NCBI RefSeq assembly: GCF_000002865.3
Contig: NW_001865045.1
Coordinates: 489,545-553,544 of the forward strand
Direction of reading: 5' to 3'
Length of the DNA stretch: 64,000 bases
Origin: Monosiga brevicollis MX1
Lineage: Eukaryota > Opisthokonta > Choanoflagellata > Craspedida > Salpingoecidae
This document shows, piece after piece, positions 22,876-35,189 of this stretch; within the stretch, counting starts at the first letter, position 1, and every line of letters begins with the position of its first letter. The notes under the pieces were generated by a model. It did not search any database. It was not told the origin of the DNA and was given only the letters and a program-made list of their open reading frames with translations. A program made the translations under genes and the position numbers.

Positions 22876-25306
22876 ATGGAGTCACCCACGACCGCGCGGC
22901 ATCGCCGCACCAAAAGTGAAACATCAATGGAGGCTAAAGCACAGCAAAACTCGGATGATGATGTCGATTTGCGCCAGGAGATTGAGCGCATGCGTCGTGC
23001 CTCGGGCATCGCCGACGTGCTTCCAGCCGAGCCTCTCCGCCGACGCAGCAAGAGCATCCCGGCCTATGAAATGCCCGCGCACGCCGTTCGAGACTCGCTT
23101 CTACACTCACGATCGGGCTTCACCAACTATCGTGGCATCTACAACCTCGCCATCATTATGCTGGTCAGTGGCTTGCTTCCTAGCCCAGCAAAATCTCGCG
23201 GCCGCGGCACAACTAACTCGGGTGTGCACGTGGCACTTTTCGCAACGACACGGGACATTGCCCATCACTCGTGGTTCATAGCTCGTGTCCGGCGCGCGCA
23301 TCGCGTTTCAAAACTTGCAAAAGTTTGTAGTTTTGACTTGTTTATCCCTTCATCGCTCGTGGACCGATTGGCTGGCAACCCCTCACGTCCCGGACTGGTA
23401 TGTCTGCACAGATATGGCCTGTTGATCTCGCCAACGCAAACCTTGCTGGTCTTGCACGACATGACCAACACAACCGTGCTGCTCCTCCTTGTGGCCATCC
23501 ACATTGTGCCCTTTCTGATTGTCGCCCTAGAGAAGGTACTCACTTGTTCTGGTGAACGGCTCTGGTTTCTCATCGACTCTTTAGCCTAAAGAGCCTTCCA
23601 AGTCTGCTCATCCATGCTCATTGCCTTTCAAATCTTGTCGGGTGTGGCCGGCTCCATCCTTTTATCGCTCGCTAGGCCTTGTCCAAACACTACATCGGTC
23701 CCAAAGTGGGCCTGGCGTGAGTCAAGCTCGCGTTCTGTCCTGTTTCCTGACTGGTCTCTTGCTGGTCCATTTCCTTCGTCAGCGTTCTTGATCTCATGGA
23801 CCTCGTCGCACTTCCTGCAACGCTGCATGTTTGTGGGAATTTGAATTTGACTGTTAGCTTTCACATGGCACTGGTGACTGGAGGCCTGATCGCGCCCGTC
23901 CTTGTTATTCTCTATGAGCACCCTCCGCCTGTGGCTTCTTTCATGGTTATGTTTCAGGCCTCGATTCTTTGGATGAAGCTGTTCTCCTACGTTGCCGTCA
24001 ATCGGGTCAGTACCTTGTATCTTGTCTGATTAACGAAACAAAACACACGCATACGTATCTCAATGTGAGGTGGCCCTGGCTCGCGTCGGCTCCGCAGCAC
24101 TATCGTCTCAAGAAGAAAGGCGATGAAAAGCCTGATAGCCGCCCGGATTTTGTCGTTTACCCCAACAACCTCACTGCTTCTGACATGGCCTATTTCATTG
24201 CGGCCCCAACCCTGTGTTACGAGCTCAACTTCCCGCTGTAGGTCATGTTACAGCGTCTTGCCCGACTTCACGTCACCTCGATCCGGTCTCAACCAGCGAG
24301 CGCTCTCGTATTTGCCGCGTAGGACGGAACGCATCCGCTGGCGGTTCCTCGCGCGCCGATTGTTTGAGATGCTGGTCATGTCTGCCATGATTCTAAGCAT
24401 TGGGCAGCAGTGGATCGAGCCTACCGTACTGAATACATTCAAGGACACGACTCATCCTTCCCTCTTCTCTCTGATTGACCGAGCCCTCAAGTTGTCCCTG
24501 CCCAACAACCTCATGTGTATGTGAGACCGCGCCTTTCATGTTCGATCTGGCGATGCTGATGCTCATGACCGGACCGCCAACCGACAGGGCTTTGTCTGTT
24601 CTTCATGTATTTCCATTCCACGCTGAATGCAATGGGCGAGGTTTTGCGCTTTGGTGATCGCCAATTCTATCGTGACTGGTAGGACGGGCTAACCGCAGCG
24701 CACCCTCTTGCGGTGCCTAGGCTACAAGCTCATAACAAACGCCTGCTCGCGTATAGGTGGAACGCCACCTCCGTCACATACTTTTGGAAGAATTGGAACA
24801 TCCCAGTGCACAAGTGGGCCGTGCGCCACGTCTATCGCCCACTCGTTGGACAGGGGTTCTCCAAGCTCCAGGTGGGTGGTCTCGAGTTCTCGGTGGACAT
24901 GGCACGCGCGCATTCAGTCTGACTCATGTTTGCGCTTGCTATTCAGGCGCAATTGGCGGTTTTCTTTCTCTCTGCCGTTTTCCATGAGCTGCTCGTCAGC
25001 GTACCTCTGTGCATGTTCCGCATGTGGGCTTTTACTGCCATGGCCATGCAGGTGCCCCTGGCCCTCTTTGCCGATCGGTATGCCCCACCGCCTGTGCCCG
25101 ACTGCCCAAGGTCACCATCGCTATGCGTTCATTGCAAACCCTCACATCTTGCACGATGCCCGGATCCATCTGGTGATACGAACAGGCATTTCAACGGCTC
25201 GCAGTATGGCAACGTTGTGGTTTGGGCATCGCTATTTTTCGGCCAGCCAGCCGCAGTCATGCTTTATGTGCAGGCTTACCTTGCCCAACAACAGCGCGAG
25301 CAATAA
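22876..25306 (+). CDS. DGAT1: Diacylglycerol O-acyltransferase 1 (MBOAT family)
   Basis: Makes triacylglycerol from diacylglycerol and acyl-CoA in the ER membrane. Eleven exons join in frame: 22876-23163, 23282-23322, 23412-23535, 23676-23716, 23783-24005, 24098-24237, 24323-24516, 24588-24678, 24757-24871, 24947-25077 and 25186-25306, giving 502 residues (human 488). Landmarks are [11 protein letters not shown] (human SGFSNYRGILN), [38 protein letters not shown], the acyl-CoA motif [25 protein letters not shown], and the catalytic histidine in FHELLVSVP at about residue 432. ACAT/SOAT relatives share the fold but not FYRDWWN and the LCYELNFP context so exactly. The N-terminal 90 residues are hydrophilic, rich in Arg and Ser, as in other DGAT1 proteins. 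The start ATG at 22876 follows no nearer in-frame ATG. Confidence 0.96.
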
Positions 25307-25886
25307 TCGCTTGCTACCTTCATCTAGACCTGCATTCTCCATCAAGACGTGTGCTTTTGGTATTCACTTGCCACCACACTCCATCGGTCCTTTGCCTTGG
25401 CTAGAGAAACACCACCGCGCTTGATTCCAACTTTTGCCATTCATAAACTTGCGCAGTGCCACATGAGATGAATCGCACCAAGCCCGGTTCAGTTGCTATC
25501 CACCAGATGGAAAAACCGCCAACGTCTAGACTCTCGCAGTCCAGCGTGGTCACGCGTTGTCTTGAGTCTGCATGCCTGCCTGTGTGGATGCTTGTCAGCT
25601 GAGAGAAGAAGAAGAATTGAACAATGGCCCGAAAGGAATGGAACCAGCTCTGGCGGATGGAGAATTTGTTTCAAGGATAACACTTGAATTTCTTGAACGA
25701 ACTGGCGACCTTGATATATTATTGTTAACATAATGATATCGTATCAGGGTCAAAAGGAACACGCAGCGATCAGACAGGGGCTCGATTAAAACGATGACGC
25801 GCACAATAGCTTTAGACAAGTGGAAAAGGTGTTTGCGAACCAAAAAGAGAAAGAAGGAAAGAAATTAAAGACAAAAAAAAAAAAAA
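25307..25886. other. Convergent 3' spacer between DGAT1 and the PA-TM-RING gene
   Basis: 580 bp between opposing stop codons. AT-rich around 25700-25740, with A runs at 25866-25885. No clear gene or AATAAA signal. Confidence 0.55.
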
Positions 25887-27857
25887 TCAAAGAAGAGAAT
25901 CGTCGGAGCTGGTGGACAGAAGCTGCCGACGAGAGGTGGATGAATCCATCGAGCTGTGTGACTGGGCATCCTCGGGCACATCGTAGCCACTCAGCGCTCG
26001 TAGACGCGGTGATGTGGCAACCGGACCGGCATCAATGGCCCCGTAGCCTCGAATTGGGCTGGGCGAGGAACCTGAGGCGGCCACGGGTGCTGGGAGAACG
26101 CTGGCAGTCATGGGCAAGGCTCCCTCTGAACCCACCATTTGGATGGCACCAAGGGACGCGGGGGCTACGGGCGCCGGACTGGGAGCCGGATTTTCAATGT
26201 CAATAGCTTGGCCGCGTCGGCCAAAGGGATTCCACCTGCTGCGCGGGGTACGGGTGGAAGGGGTGCCAGCATCTGCCGCAGCCGCATTCTCCTGGCTATT
26301 TATGGCCTCGAGCACATCGATTTTACAGAGCGGGCAGGTGCGTCGCTCCGTGAGCCAGGGGTCACAACACTCCTTGTGATACTCGTGCTTACACGGGAGC
26401 GTGCGTACGACATCCCCTGTTTCGAACTCAGCAAGGCAGATGGCACACATGGGCTCCTCGTCCTCGTCACACGCCGCGGCAGCAGAGGCCACGACCGTGG
26501 TAGCTGTGGCTACGGAGAGAGCATCGTCGTCCTCCACGGCGGCGGCCGACGCAGGCATGCTTTGGTCCACACAACTCTCTCCTTCGTTCTGAGGCGATTG
26601 TTGGGTCACGTGCGTGTCATCTGACGCCTGAGTGGACTCCTTGCCCTGAAACTCGCGGGTGGGGATGCGGTCAAGAATGTTGGTGACCTCCCGGCGTGTC
26701 GTGTTCTGCTCCATACGTGTAAGCAGGGAGCGGCAGTAGTAGGTGCCCAAAACACAGCCACTCAAAACGAAGACCAAGACACTGGAGGGTGGCAGTACGG
26801 GTGAGCTGGGCAAAGGGGGCAGCAGCAAGCGCGAGTTGGAGAGACACGAAGGGAAATGAGAAGAACATGTCACTCACCCAAAGACGATGATGTGACCAAA
26901 GAGCCAATTGCTTAGATCGATGGACGTGTCATCGGGATCAACCTGACGCAGTGGCTCCACCCGCACCTTCAAGTCATTCGTCTGCGATGGATGATCATCA
27001 TACGCCATCACGAACAAAGGCAACGTCAAAACGTAGGGGTTATTAAAAGAAGAAAAAAAAAACCGAAAGAGAAGAGTGGTCGCCCATGGGTTTGGCTTGA
27101 GCAGAGCAGGCGCACAGGCGCATACCGTGTCAGCCAGCTGCTTGATGGTGGTAGCCATGTCTTGCGTGATACTGATGGACACAATGTCGGTGGATGATTC
27201 GCCAGACATGACGGGCGGCGCATCCCTGCACGCGCGCGATCCATACAGACACAAGCAGACAAGTGTGTTTCAAAAAACAAATGAGCACGATGATGACGAC
27301 ACCACCAAGTCGGGGAGAAATGAGTGCGAGGCATTGGCAGAAGGAGAGCAGTCCTTACGCATCAAAATCGTTGGCAATGAGAATCCCGACAGCATTAGGC
27401 AGAGTCGCTAGCTGCGTGACCTTCTCGTCAAAAGAACATTGGCCTCGCAGTACCATGAGAATGAAAGACTCATTCGTAGGTGCCGGATATGGCTGGCAGC
27501 CGGGGGCCAAGGTCTGACCATCGTCCTCGGTCAAAACGTAAAAGGCGGCCTGCATACCACAGGAAAAAGTGGGGTGAGTGGCGAGATGAGATTTGACATC
27601 CAGGGACGAACGGCGGTTGCGAGGCGCATGGTGGGCAAAAGAACGAGGGCCCGTGGAGATGTTTGATGAAGGCGTACCTCGATAGACTTGATGTCACTAA
27701 AGAGGCTGTAGTAGGCCGTGTCGGATAGGACTTGGCGGTTGCCGTTGGGGAGCATGGCGGTGACGCCGGCCAACCAAACCTTGCTTGTTGCGGTTGCATA
27801 AGTAGCAAGGCTCAACAGCAAAAAGGCGGCGCCCGCCACACTTGCTCGCTGCAACAT
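25887..27857 (-). CDS. PA-TM-RING E3 ubiquitin ligase (RNF13/RNF167-like)
   Basis: Endomembrane RING ligase type. Five exons on the minus strand fit in frame: 27678-27857, 27359-27549, 27126-27225, 26878-26981 and 25887-26781, giving 489 residues. Order: signal peptide ([20 protein letters not shown]), a protease-associated luminal domain containing [11 protein letters not shown] and [13 protein letters not shown], one membrane helix ([21 protein letters not shown]) across the last junction, then a RING-H2 finger [14 protein letters not shown] to CPLCK with the expected C-x2-C, H-x2-C and CPLC ligands. The C-terminal tail is Ser/Pro-rich. Animal relatives (RNF13, RNF167, ZNRF4, GRAIL) sit in endosomes and lysosomes. 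Which of them is the closest orthologue cannot be told, so no symbol is given. An upstream in-frame reading to 27947 has no ATG. Confidence 0.9.
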
Positions 27858-28278
27858 GATGCTTGAGAAGAGCACACCAAAGGAGAAACCGCCGTTTGAG
27901 GCTGGCCAGAGGTGTGTGGCCTTGGGGCCAGGGCTGCGATGGCACAAAAGGCAGCGTGGGGATTCGATCGATTAGACTGCCGGAGCTGGCTCATAGGGCA
28001 GAGTCTGTGAGACAAAAGAAAAAAAATGGCAGCCGACGGCTGTGATGGTACATCGGTGTGACGAGGGGTGGGGGAGAACGAACGAGCAAACAAGAGAAGC
28101 CACGCCCCCGTGATGGCGATCAAGCGCGGTCACGGGGTGCAGCGAAACGACGACTTTGTGACGATGACGTCGAGCGTGCGAGTGTGCGGGATGAGCTTAC
28201 GTTCTTGTTCCAAAGTGGCGCGGCAGACTTCCCCCAAATGCACGGAAATCAAAATTGACCCCAGCAGGTATTCCCCCG

Positions 28279-28311
<33 letters not shown>
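28279..28311. repeat. (CA)n microsatellite
   Basis: About 15 CA units followed by a short CG run. Confidence 0.9.
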
Positions 28312-28312
<1 letters not shown>

Positions 28313-28592
28313 GCGCGTATGCCAACGACGGAGCACGAAGCGTCAGCGCAAAAGAGGACTATCGGATAGACAGAGGCAGCCAGCCGCCAGCAACCAGCAG
28401 CACACTTGTCAAGGAGAACCAACAAAATGGGCAACCGTCCTGTGCCGTCTTCTTTTGTTGTTTTGTTGGTTTGTTGGTTTGTTGAGTGAAGTCTGTCTCT
28501 CTTTCTCTCTTTCTGTCGCTCTCTGTCTCGATGACTCTCGATGACTCTCTCTCTCTTTCTGTTTATTTTCTCTTCCTCTCTTCTCCAACAAT

Positions 28593-28662
28593 CTCTGTCT
28601 CTGTCTCTGTCTCTGTCTCTGTCTCTGTCTCTGTCTCTGTCTCTGTCTCTGTCTCTGTCTCT
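28593..28662. repeat. (CTGTCT)n hexanucleotide array
   Basis: About 11-12 perfect TCTCTG units on the plus strand, 930 bp upstream of the UBE3A start; the reverse complement is the same CAGAGA/ACAGAC-type unit seen near 21900. Confidence 0.9.
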
Positions 28663-29201
28663 TGGGTTGAAGCACAATGTCATGATATGCATGTCATGTA
28701 AGATGGAGAGGGATGCTCTGCGATGGGGGGTGTTTGAAGGGTGTTGTCAAAGGGAACGACGTTGGGGCACGCAACATGATGAGCGGACGCCCTGACGACC
28801 AGCTCGTGATGGTGGGTGGTTGACAGTTAACGTCCATTCATCACAGCGGGTAGGGCTTGGCGGCGAGGACCCTCTAAAGTACACCATCACACACCTTCTT
28901 TGACGTGTCAAGCTGGTTGCTCAAATAAAGCAAAACAGCGGCTTTTGGCTGACCGGTGTTCTCATAGCCGTGTATTCCCATTCAAGGTCAACCTATGACA
29001 GCCAGCAGCAGCCGTCTCTTGACAGTGCGGAGTGCGAGCACCTCTCATCCTGACGGCTGCTATTCCACATTATTTGAAATTGACAACACGTTAACGAGGG
29101 TACATAAAGTATTTTACATCTTGAACCTGTTTTCTGACATTTATTATGTCTGACAAATATTTCATCCTTCTTCTTCTGGAACAACACACAGGGTTAGTTA
29201 G

Positions 29202-29329
<128 letters not shown>

Positions 29330-29623
29330 TTCTTATGGATGCTTGTCATTCGTTAAGGGTAGACACTGGTGCTTTTGAATTGCTGCTATTGTTGTTATTT
29401 TCAAAGTCATCGACTGGTAGCTGCTGGTGGTGGCAGTGGCAGTGGTGGTCGATAGCCGGGTTGCAGCCTGCTTGCTTGACTTGCCCCACGGACTGGGACG
29501 TTGCTCCTGGTTGGTCCATGCATTGGGTGCTGGGACGCGGGTTGTCCAAGAGAGTGCATCCCCGTGGTGCGTTGCGCGCCAGCCGCGGACGATTGATAAC
29601 TCCGCTGGCGTGGGCCCATCATC

Positions 29624-32600
29624 ATGGCAGCAAGGTTGGTCTGGGTTGAGGCATGCGCGCCGGGCTTCGACCTCTGCAAGCGGTCTGGCATCCTGTCCTT
29701 GCTTCACACTGGCTTGTACCGCTTCTAGCACGGAGCTTCCGGTGCTGGTCAAGCAGTACTTTCATCAAATGACGGATGGTACGTCGGCTGCTCGGTGCTT
29801 TCGAGCTGCCTCGTGTTTTATGCGCGCGCGCGCGCGTATGTGTGTGCATGCTGTCTTGGCCGCGACTGGACCCCTCACTGGCTGGGCATTGTAGGCTGCA
29901 ATGATCCTACCAACACCCACACATGCTATTGCCCCCGTTCTGCCACCCCCACCATTGTACGTGTCCTGGCTCGACATGCATCTTGCCGCACGCTCCTCGG
30001 CGCCCCCCTTGCCCTGACCTGTTTGCTGATGCTACAACCCTCATTGCCCTTGTCCAGCCCCCAAGCCCAAATGAACGCTTCACTCTGGCTGTAGAATTGG
30101 CGTGCGTGACGTTGTCAATTTGACGTCTGCTCCTTGTTTCTACTGCGCGCCGCTTCGCGCCTCGCCTCAATGCCGGTGTTCATGGCTCGCCTGCAGACAA
30201 GCTGGCACTCAAGCTCTGTGTCAGCCCCCCAGTGCAAGTGCCAATCCCCCCGCCCCTGCCGTGGACCCCCTGGACTTGCCCGGTACACCATCAGACTCGT
30301 GCTGCTCTGTCTTGTTTTATTTATTGACATGTTCAACTCGTTGTCGTCCTCGTCCTTGCCCTCACCTGCCCCCCCTCGTCGGTGCCCTCGCCTGCGTCAC
30401 TTTCAGCCGACGACGCGAGCACGGAGCAGATTGAAGCTTACAAAAACGCCTTGATGCAACTGGCTCAGAAACCAGGTATACTCCTGCTTTCATCTTTGTT
30501 GGCCACGGCCAACTCGTAGCAATGCATTGGCCATGGTCCCGTGGTATGACTTGACCGGGATGCTTGCAGAGAGTTTTGTGCAAGCTTTTCGCGACACCAA
30601 TGCGGCCACCTGCTCCTGGGACAAGGTTCTTCGCTATGGGCAGCGTCTTCAACAGAGCACCGTGGCCGAGCTGCAAAACGCTGTTGGCGTCATGGCTCGG
30701 CAACTGCTGCAGGTAAGCTCCGGCTTGTTCTGCTCGCTCGAGGCCTTCCCATTTTGCTGTCTCTGCTCCCATTTTGCTGTCTCTGCCGGTCCCTCTCTTG
30801 CTCAAACCCCACCAGTGGCTGATCGATGCGAATGCTCTGCGCCTGGCGTCCTCACACGTGTAGCCTGGTAAAACGGGCGCCCTACCACAACGAGACGTTT
30901 TTGACCTGATTGCCATTGTACGCCAGCCACATGCCATTGCTCGCGGGCCTGCCCACCCCTGCGTCTCCCATGCCAGCTCACGAGCATGTATGAACCACAG
31001 CTCATGTTCACGCCGGCGTACGAAGACCCGGACACGGACGAATGCATCGTTCCCACCTTGGGGGGTCTTCTGCCTGAATCCGTGGTCGAGGCTCGTGCGC
31101 TACATCGCCATTTGGCTCGGCTTCCCGATGATGTGCTTCTGGAACGGGTCCGGGCAACACACCAGTTTATTACCGTGCAAGTGCTTGTCGGCAGTGCGGC
31201 CAACGACGAGCATGAGCCACCCGAATACATTGTAACCAAAGACATGGCGGCCATCAAAGCCATTCGCCTCTTGGGAGCGCTGCGCGAAGCCGCCATGATT
31301 CCCCGGGCCGAGGTTGAGCCTTCGGCCTTGGACACGAGCGACGATCCAGCAGTTGACGTGCAGGTCCCGACCAGTCCCACGCAGCGTGAGGCGTCGGGGT
31401 TGCAAGCCACGAGCGCAAGTGCCACAACTGGGGGTGCCGCAGCATCGCCGCCTTCTTCTTCATGCCGCCTTCCGGCCTCGGAGTTTCTCAACGAGGCCGT
31501 GACAACCACTTCACTCGATCCGCTGATTGAATTTGTGACCTGGCAAAACCTCAATTCGCCGTACGTGAGACCATGATGCCTTTGTATCCCCAGCGCACTT
31601 CCTTTTGGCGGCGCTTGAATGGTTTGGCCCCTCGCTGGCCGCACCCGCTTGTAGACTCAAGGCACAATACTCGCTTGCAAAAATGGCGCCTTGGATTCTC
31701 GAACTCGCTTACAAGGTTTGGCTCGGGCTCATCGGCTCCCTCAAAGGTGCGGCTGGCTCCATAAGTGCACTCATCTCGGCCCTGTGCCCATAGTCGGAGC
31801 TTTTTCGTGTCGAGAACAAGGTCGCCCACGTGCTGGAGCAGCAGCAACTGAATCCGCTGCAGATGATGCTCAATGGCCGTGACAGTCGCTACCTGAAAAT
31901 CTCGGTGCGGCGCGCATTTCTGGTGCGCGACGCGATCACAAGTCTGTCTTCAGTCGCCTTGACAGACCCAGATCGGCTGCGCCGCCAGCTTCGAGTGGAA
32001 TTTGTTGGCGAGGAGGTTCGTGCTGCGCCCGTCTGCGACTCCATTTTCTGCTGCTGCGACTGCCATCCCGTGTCGACCGGAGCACGAGGCAGCGCCAAGC
32101 TAGTCCTGCACAATGCCAACTCATCACCGACTGTGACACAGGGCATTGATGAAGGTGGCGTGCAAAAGGAGTTTTTCCAGCTTCTCTTGGCGGGGCTCTT
32201 CGACCCCAACTATGGCATGTTTGTGCACAATGAAAAGACAAACCTTTATTGGTTCAATGGCCACACGCTCGAAGCACCAGAAGAATTTAGTCTCCTTGGG
32301 CTGCTTCTCGGCGTCGCCCTCTACAACAATGTGATTCTAGACTTACACTTTCCCGACGCCGTCTACAAGAAGGTTTGTGCCCGTGTACGCAATGACTCCA
32401 GCGACACGGCATCAAGAGGGAGAGCCACCATCGCAGAAATATAGATAGCACACCTCATAAGCCGTGTGTCATGTTGTTATGTTTGGTACAGCTCCGAGAG
32501 CAAAGCGTAGATTTGGAAGATTTGCGCGAGGTAAATCTTTTGGCTCTTCCATGCGGGCTGACCGTCTTTTGTTGGCTTTGTATCTTCGGGGGAGGGCAAG

Positions 32601-34135
32601 GGAGCGGGCGGTTGGTGGTTGGTGGTTTGGGGTGGTTGGCTGGTAGCTTCAGCTGAACTCAATGCTTGCTGTTTGCTTTTTGCGCGTCTGACCCCGCGGT
32701 GTGCGGGGATGGGGCATCGGTGCAGGTGGATCCAGAGCTGGCCGATGGTTTCCGCGCGTTGCTGGAATATGACGGCGAGGACATTTACGATGTATTTCCC
32801 TACGAGTTTGTTGTCGAATTTGAGGGTATGTTGGCGGTTTTGTTCGGGAGAGCGCCATTTTGGTTCAGCTGGACGATTGATGTTCTCATCAGGGCTTGCT
32901 CTGCTGGGCGGCTGCCTTGGTTCCAGTGTTTGGGGAGAAGCAGCATCACGAGCTGTGCCCGGGAGGGGCCAAGCGGTCGTTGTCGCAAGCCAATAAGCAT
33001 GAGTTTGTGCGCTTGTACACGGACTGGGTTCTTAACGTGAGCGTTGAGCATCAATTTGCTGCGTTCAAGTACGTGAGCGCGGGTGACGGCGTGTGGGGGA
33101 GCTTGTGTTGTCCCTGCAAACGATTGCGGAATTCTGTGTTCGTCTTGGCCTTACAACCCAGGTGTGTCTGCAGGGAGGGCTTTATGACCGTCATGGCTCA
33201 GTCGGCGACCTTGCGCATGATTGATGTGTCGGAGATGCGGGCATTGATCTGTGGCCTGGAGGACTTGGATCTCAATCAGCTGCGCGAGGTGGCGCGGTAT
33301 GAGGGCGGTTACAATGCCAACAGCCCAGTTATCAAGTGGTTTTGGGAAGTGGCCTTGAACTTCAGCGGTCGGTCCCACCTTTGCAATTGCTTTTGTTCCC
33401 GTGACTCGGTCTGAGAATGCTGGACGGGGGCCGCGATATCTCATGGTATTCTTCCTTTGCTCTTGGTTGGTGGCACATCATTTCTCATCCCGACAGATAA
33501 TGAAAAGCGGGCCTTCCTGCAGTTTACTACAGGTGCGTGATTCGGGCAGGTCGCACATTGACTCGATGGCGGTGAGGCAGGTTTCGGACATCAAAGCGCC
33601 AGCGACTGCTTACACATAGCGCCCAACTTCTTGACGGCCGGGTGGCAATAGGAACGCGGCGTGCGCCGGTTGGCGGCCTGCGTACGATGAAGTTTATCAT
33701 TGCCAAGCAGGTGAGGATTTCGTTCTTGTGGGGCTCATTCATGTCTGAATCCTCAGTCGCTGCACTAACAAAGAGAGGCAGAATGGAGGCCCGATTTCAA
33801 GGGCTTGCTCATGCTGGCACGTTTACTCCCATAGGGCGCGGACTCGGAGCGCCTGCCCACCTCCCATACCTGTTTCAACGCTCTCATGATCCCAGAGGTA
33901 AGCGGCGTTTTGTTTTGTTTGTTTAGTTTTTCCGAAGCAAGCAACGAGGGGCCCAATGCTTGTTTGCGCAGAACCTCGCCTGGGTCGTTGTCGTTGTCGC
34001 TGACTACCGGGCGCTTGCTGCGCATTGTGCATGTCATGGATTGTGGTGTATCGCGAACAGTACTCTAGCAAGGAGAAGTTGGAGCAGCTACTGAAGAAGG
34101 CCATTCAGTATTCAGAAGGGTTTGGCATGCTCTAG
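29624..34135 (+). CDS. UBE3A: UBE3A/E6AP-type HECT E3 ubiquitin ligase with AZUL zinc finger
   Basis: HECT ligase that takes ubiquitin from an E2 onto a catalytic cysteine and then onto substrate. Exons by hand: 29624-29634, 29729-29778, 29895-29956, 30058-30101, 30197-30282, 30407-30475, 30570-30712, 30816-30857, 30977-31560, 31594-31715, 31794-32015, 32142-32372, 32492-32530, 32726-32825, 32927-33068, 33174-33367, 33497-33532, 33652-33710, 33835-33897 and 34061-34135; about 790 residues (human 852-875). The N-terminus is the AZUL finger: VKQYFHQMTDGCNDP, then HTCYCPR, matching human HQLTEGCGNEAC. HECT landmarks are GIDEGGVQKEFFQLLL, YGMF, VALYNNVILDLHFP, RAPVGGL, PTSHTCFN (catalytic Cys codon 33871-33873) and the C-terminus EGFGML, identical to human. 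HECTD2 lacks AZUL. The 31560/31594 junction is one base out of phase as read. Confidence 0.92.
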
Positions 34136-34829
34136 TTTGGTGTATTTTAGTTGCCAACGTGTGTGTAAGCACGGGATTCAGTCCCGGGTGGTTGGTTGAT
34201 CATGCCATCGTAGCGCGCTCGGCACACACACTGGAGCCAATTGACAGTGTAGGTTTTTCTTTTCTTTCCTTATTCTTATCCTTATTGATGATGGTCATGG
34301 CAAGATGGGACGTCCTGGTTTCGACAAATGGCAACGCCCTGTTTTGATGGAAAAAAGAAGGCACGGAGCAGTTGGTCTGGTCAGGCCAATGCAAGAACTC
34401 AAAGAAATAACCAATCATCGGTGGAACTTGCGCGACGAGGGCGGCATGGAAGACAGCAGTCGCAAGATTTGGAATGGCGACTTCATAATGACTTGCTCTA
34501 GCCCAACCATACCTCCCCCCATGTGCCCCGATGCCCTTTCCGTGGGGCACGGACACAGCAAGAGTTGCGCATGCCCCCCCTCGTACCCCGACCAGCTTGC
34601 CCATGCACCAAAAGGCTCATATGGACGTAACGGTCTCCTTCTTCTTCTGTTTCAACAGAAGCTTTTTTATCTGACATTTGACTGATTCAGCCAGGGGGGT
34701 CATTATGTATATATCGTCCAAAAGGCTCAGGAACACTCTCGACCCTCTCTCGTCACATGCGCAACTCTGACCCGTAATGACGTTGACGCGAGGATACATG
34801 TGCTGCTTTATTTGACCAACTCGACTCTT

Positions 34830-34830
<1 letters not shown>

Positions 34831-34857
<27 letters not shown>
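34831..34857. repeat. (GT)n microsatellite
   Basis: About 13 GT units. A (CA)n tract of similar length at 35162-35189 is its reverse complement 300 bp away, so the two could pair in RNA. Confidence 0.9.
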
Positions 34858-34861
<4 letters not shown>

Positions 34862-35161
34862 CATGGTCAATCTTACAAACAAAAGAAAACAAAAAGGAAA
34901 GGGAGAGAGAGAGAGTGTGTGTGTTCAGTGGAGGGCTCGCGCGGGAAAGTCCCGAAACGAAACACCACAAAAGGCGGCGGTCGGGGTGAGATGGCGCGGT
35001 GCAAATGGCGGCGCCTCGAGGTGTGGGTGAAGGTCAAATTTGCTGTCAAGATGCAACTGGATGGCAGTTGGGAGCCATGATAAGCGACGTTGCCAAACGC
35101 CGTGTCGAATGGCAGTCGTTTTAAGACCCTTTTCTCCACCCACCTCCTCCCTTTCGCAGTC

Positions 35162-35189
35162 CACACACACACACACACACACACACACA
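35162..35189. repeat. (CA)n microsatellite
   Basis: About 14 CA units followed by AGAGAG, upstream of RSK. Confidence 0.9.

Noticed and set aside
29624-34135. HECTD2 instead of UBE3A
   Set aside because: The N-terminal AZUL finger and the PTSHTCFN and EGFGML residues point to UBE3A.
35162-35189. (CA)n and the (GT)n at 34831 as a functional RNA hairpin
   Set aside because: Complementarity is expected of any CA/GT pair; no other structure supports it.
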